A stretch of 16,240 nucleotides of DNA, taken from positions 1 through 16,240 of the forward strand of contig JBFXEO010000039.1 of assembly GCA_050180015.1 (NCBI GenBank). Direction: 5' to 3'. Under the pieces are notes generated by a model, which was not told where the DNA came from, searched no databases, and saw only the letters and a program-made list of their open reading frames with translations. Position numbers and translations under genes: made by a program. Source of the DNA: JBFXEO01 sp050180015 (GTDB lineage: Bacteria; Bacteroidota; Bacteroidia; Bacteroidales; Tenuifilaceae). Numbering within the stretch: the stretch's first letter is position 1; each line of letters starts with the position of its first letter. Shown one piece after another: positions 14,764 to 16,240 of the stretch.

Positions 14764-14776
14764 AGTTGAAACAACT
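14764..14776. promoter_or_regulatory. Candidate operator upstream of the MarR gene
   Basis: AGTTG-AAA-CAACT is a 13-base perfect inverted repeat ending ten bases before the MarR start codon. MarR regulators commonly bind TTG-spacer-CAA type dyads over their own promoters, so autoregulation is plausible. Confidence 0.45.
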
Positions 14777-14786
14777 ATCAACAGTA

Positions 14787-15236
14787 ATGGGCATTGACGA
14801 GGAAATAGACGGCCGATTCAGGAACGAATACCACCGGGGAATTATCAACCTGATTTACACGGTAAATCAACTCAACTACCAGTTTTACCAGTTTCTCAAA
14901 AGTCACAGGCTAACGCCACAGCAGTACAATACGCTGAAAATTCTCCGCGGCTTCCGAAACAAAGCACCCTTATCAATTGGTTTTATAAAGGAACGCTTGC
15001 TGGATAAAAATTCGGATGTTAGCCGGATTGTTGATAAACTTTACGAACGAGGGTTGGTTTCGCGAAGCGAAAACTCGAACGACAGGCGACAAAAGGATGT
15101 GAACATTACCGATAAAGGACTGGAGTTAATTGGCAGCATGGATGAATGCGAACGAAAAGTTGACACCTTACTGATAAATCTGACCGGGAATGAGGTAAAA
15201 CTTTTGAATAGTTTACTGGATAAAATTAGGGGCTAA
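14787..15236 (+). CDS. MarR-family transcriptional regulator
   Basis: A 149-residue winged-helix regulator. Helix 1 is EYHRGIINLIYTVNQLNYQFYQFLK. Next comes LTPQQYNTLKILRGFRNKAPLSI, the usual MarR start of the HTH. The recognition region is IKERLLDKNSDVSRIVDKLYERGLVSRSENSNDRRQKDVNITDKG, with the wing DRRQKDV near 110-116 being the family hallmark. It would bind DNA as a dimer and be released by a small phenolic or oxidising ligand (family knowledge); no ligand can be named. An in-frame TTG at 14766 exists, but ATG 14787 fits homologues. It precedes the YgiD-like dioxygenase by 55 bases in the same orientation and is the obvious candidate to regulate it. A dyad lies just upstream. Confidence 0.91.
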   Translation: MGIDEEIDGRFRNEYHRGIINLIYTVNQLNYQFYQFLKSHRLTPQQYNTLKILRGFRNKAPLSIGFIKERLLDKNSDVSRIVDKLYERGLVSRSENSNDRRQKDVNITDKGLELIGSMDECERKVDTLLINLTGNEVKLLNSLLDKIRG

Positions 15237-15257
15237 CCGAGCCCTGATCTTGTCAGG
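15228..15257 (+). promoter_or_regulatory. Two mutually exclusive hairpins between MarR and dioxygenase genes
   Basis: AGGGGCT (15228-15234) can pair with AGCCCT (15240-15245) with one bulge, while CCTGA (15243-15247) can pair with TCAGG (15253-15257). The two share bases and so compete. The stems are short; this may be a weak terminator or chance. Confidence 0.3.
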
Positions 15258-15279
15258 ATGGCTTATAGGCAATAAGATT

Positions 15280-15285
15280 GGAGGG
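15280..15285 (+). promoter_or_regulatory. Shine-Dalgarno deciding the dioxygenase start
   Basis: GGAGGG is 6 bases before ATG 15292 (3 before ATG 15289), which favours 15292 over the in-frame TTG at 15250. Confidence 0.5.
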
Positions 15286-15291
15286 TATATG

Positions 15292-16122
15292 ATGGGTACA
15301 TCAATTTCGTCGTGGGTAAACGAAATGAGCAGGCAAGGTTACTCAGCGCAAATTATGCCCGCCCTATTTATTGGTCACGGTTCACCAATGAATGCCATTG
15401 AGGATAATGATTTTACGCGCAGCCTGCACTCTATTGGTAAAATTATACCCAAACCCAAGGCCATTCTTTGCATATCAGCTCATTGGCTAACAGAGGGAAC
15501 GTTGGTAAATATATCTCCCAAACCAAGAATGATATACGATATGTATGGATTTCCCGACGAGTTATACCGAGTTAACTACCCTGCACCCGGATCGCCGGAA
15601 ACAGCTGAGGAAACCAAAAGTATGGTTTCTACCGTTGATGTAAAAGAAGATTTACAGTGGGGCTTAGATCATGGCTGCTGGTCGGTAATGAGGCATGTAT
15701 TCCCAAACGCCGATATTCCCGTTTTTGAAATGAGCATTGATTACTATAAACCCATGCAGTACCACTACGATTTGGCAAAACAGTTACAAAAGCTCAGGCA
15801 AAAAAGCGTTTTAATTGCGGGGAGTGGAAACATTACTCACAATTTACGAATGGTTGATATGAGTGATATAAACCTCAATCCAACAGACTGGGCTTTGGAA
15901 TTTGATACCGCTGTAAAAAAATATATTGACAACGGTAACCATCAAGAATTAATTGATTACAAAAATTTGGGAAGGGCATCCAACCTATCGGTTCCAGAAC
16001 CAAGTCATTATATCCCTCTAATTTATACAATGGCACTACAAAATAATAATGAGGCCATTTCATATTTCTATGAAGGTTTTCATTATGGAAGCCTATCAAT
16101 GCGCTGCTTAAAAATTGGATAA
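15292..16122 (+). CDS. ygiD: Extradiol ring-cleavage dioxygenase (YgiD/DODA type)
   Basis: A 276-residue class III extradiol (LigB-fold) dioxygenase matching E. coli YgiD (4,5-DOPA dioxygenase) throughout. The four expected metal/catalytic histidines are present: His29 in FIGHGSPMN, His64 in ISAHWLTEG, His183 in GNITHNLR, and His239 in EPSHYIPLIY. WGLDHGCWSVM near 123-133 and the C-terminal FHYGSLSMRCLKIG also match. Such enzymes open catechol rings using a single Zn or Fe ion and O2; the true substrate here is unknown, and DOPA may not be it. The protein has an N-terminal extension (TSISSWVNEMSRQ) relative to the catalytic core. It follows MarR after 55 bases and has a GGAGGG ribosome site. 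Cytoplasmic, no signal peptide. Confidence 0.93.
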   Translation: MGTSISSWVNEMSRQGYSAQIMPALFIGHGSPMNAIEDNDFTRSLHSIGKIIPKPKAILCISAHWLTEGTLVNISPKPRMIYDMYGFPDELYRVNYPAPGSPETAEETKSMVSTVDVKEDLQWGLDHGCWSVMRHVFPNADIPVFEMSIDYYKPMQYHYDLAKQLQKLRQKSVLIAGSGNITHNLRMVDMSDINLNPTDWALEFDTAVKKYIDNGNHQELIDYKNLGRASNLSVPEPSHYIPLIYTMALQNNNEAISYFYEGFHYGSLSMRCLKIG

Positions 16123-16240
16123 TTCCAGAAACTCCAACATGGGGGCGTCATATTGACCTAGAATTTACTCGCCGTGTGTCTTTGTGGCACAACCATGTAA
16201 ATGGCAACCCGTTTGATGTATTCAGAATCGTTATAAAATT
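16123..16240 (+). other. Window-edge region with an open frame but no start codon
   Basis: After the dioxygenase stop one plus-strand frame stays open from 16074 to the window end (55 codons). It reads protein-like at its end (EFTRRVSLWHNHVNG, then PFDVFRIV) but has no ATG; only an internal GTG is available. It could be the remnant of a decayed gene or chance. No other gene is supported. Confidence 0.2.

Noticed and set aside
1..16240. A defence system, toxin-antitoxin pair, biosynthetic cluster or prophage
   Set aside because: Every large frame was assigned to a housekeeping or common accessory family, and none of these systems' marker genes appears.

Overview
The window looks like an ordinary stretch of a Bacteroidota (Bacteroidales-like) chromosome. 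The evidence is the AT-leaning composition, the general lack of Shine-Dalgarno sequences, several upstream matches to the Bacteroidota promoter box TAnnTTTG, and family members typical of that phylum (an OPT-family transporter, a short TatD hydrolase, a TcdA dehydratase and a large lipoprotein-like/secreted M16 peptidase). No rRNA, tRNA, CRISPR array, transposase, phage gene or integrase other than XerD is visible.

Layout. 1-553 (minus) is the N-terminal part of a MATE-family efflux protein, cut by the window edge. 554-908 is a non-coding gap with a 14-bp perfect palindrome and a nested inverted-repeat element. 909-6847 runs on the plus strand: PgeF/YfiH laccase-domain enzyme, OPT oligopeptide transporter, peptidase T, TatD-family hydrolase and TcdA. 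6804-10948 runs on the minus strand: a CapA-type metallophosphatase whose 3' end overlaps tcdA tail to tail, and an exported M16 zinc peptidase with a clear terminator behind it. 11149-16122 is plus again: XerD, a 59-residue winged-helix-like protein missing from simple ORF lists, a nitroreductase, a short-chain dehydrogenase with an unusually strong ribosome binding site, a SAM-dependent methyltransferase, a MarR regulator and a YgiD-type extradiol dioxygenase. The last 118 bases hold no supported gene.

How the genes fit together. The OPT transporter and peptidase T form a plausible peptide uptake-and-cleavage pair. The MarR regulator sits 55 bases before the dioxygenase, has its own candidate operator, and probably controls it. 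pgeF, tcdA, tatD and xerD are housekeeping functions. The nitroreductase, SDR, methyltransferase, MarR and dioxygenase form a loose accessory redox group.

I did not find a convincing undescribed multi-gene system. The most interesting signals are in the intergenic DNA: three structured repeat types (680-814; the GTTAAAAG family at 1720-1742, 3961-4026 and 5304-5368; and a long hairpin at 13954-14099) and several candidate operators.
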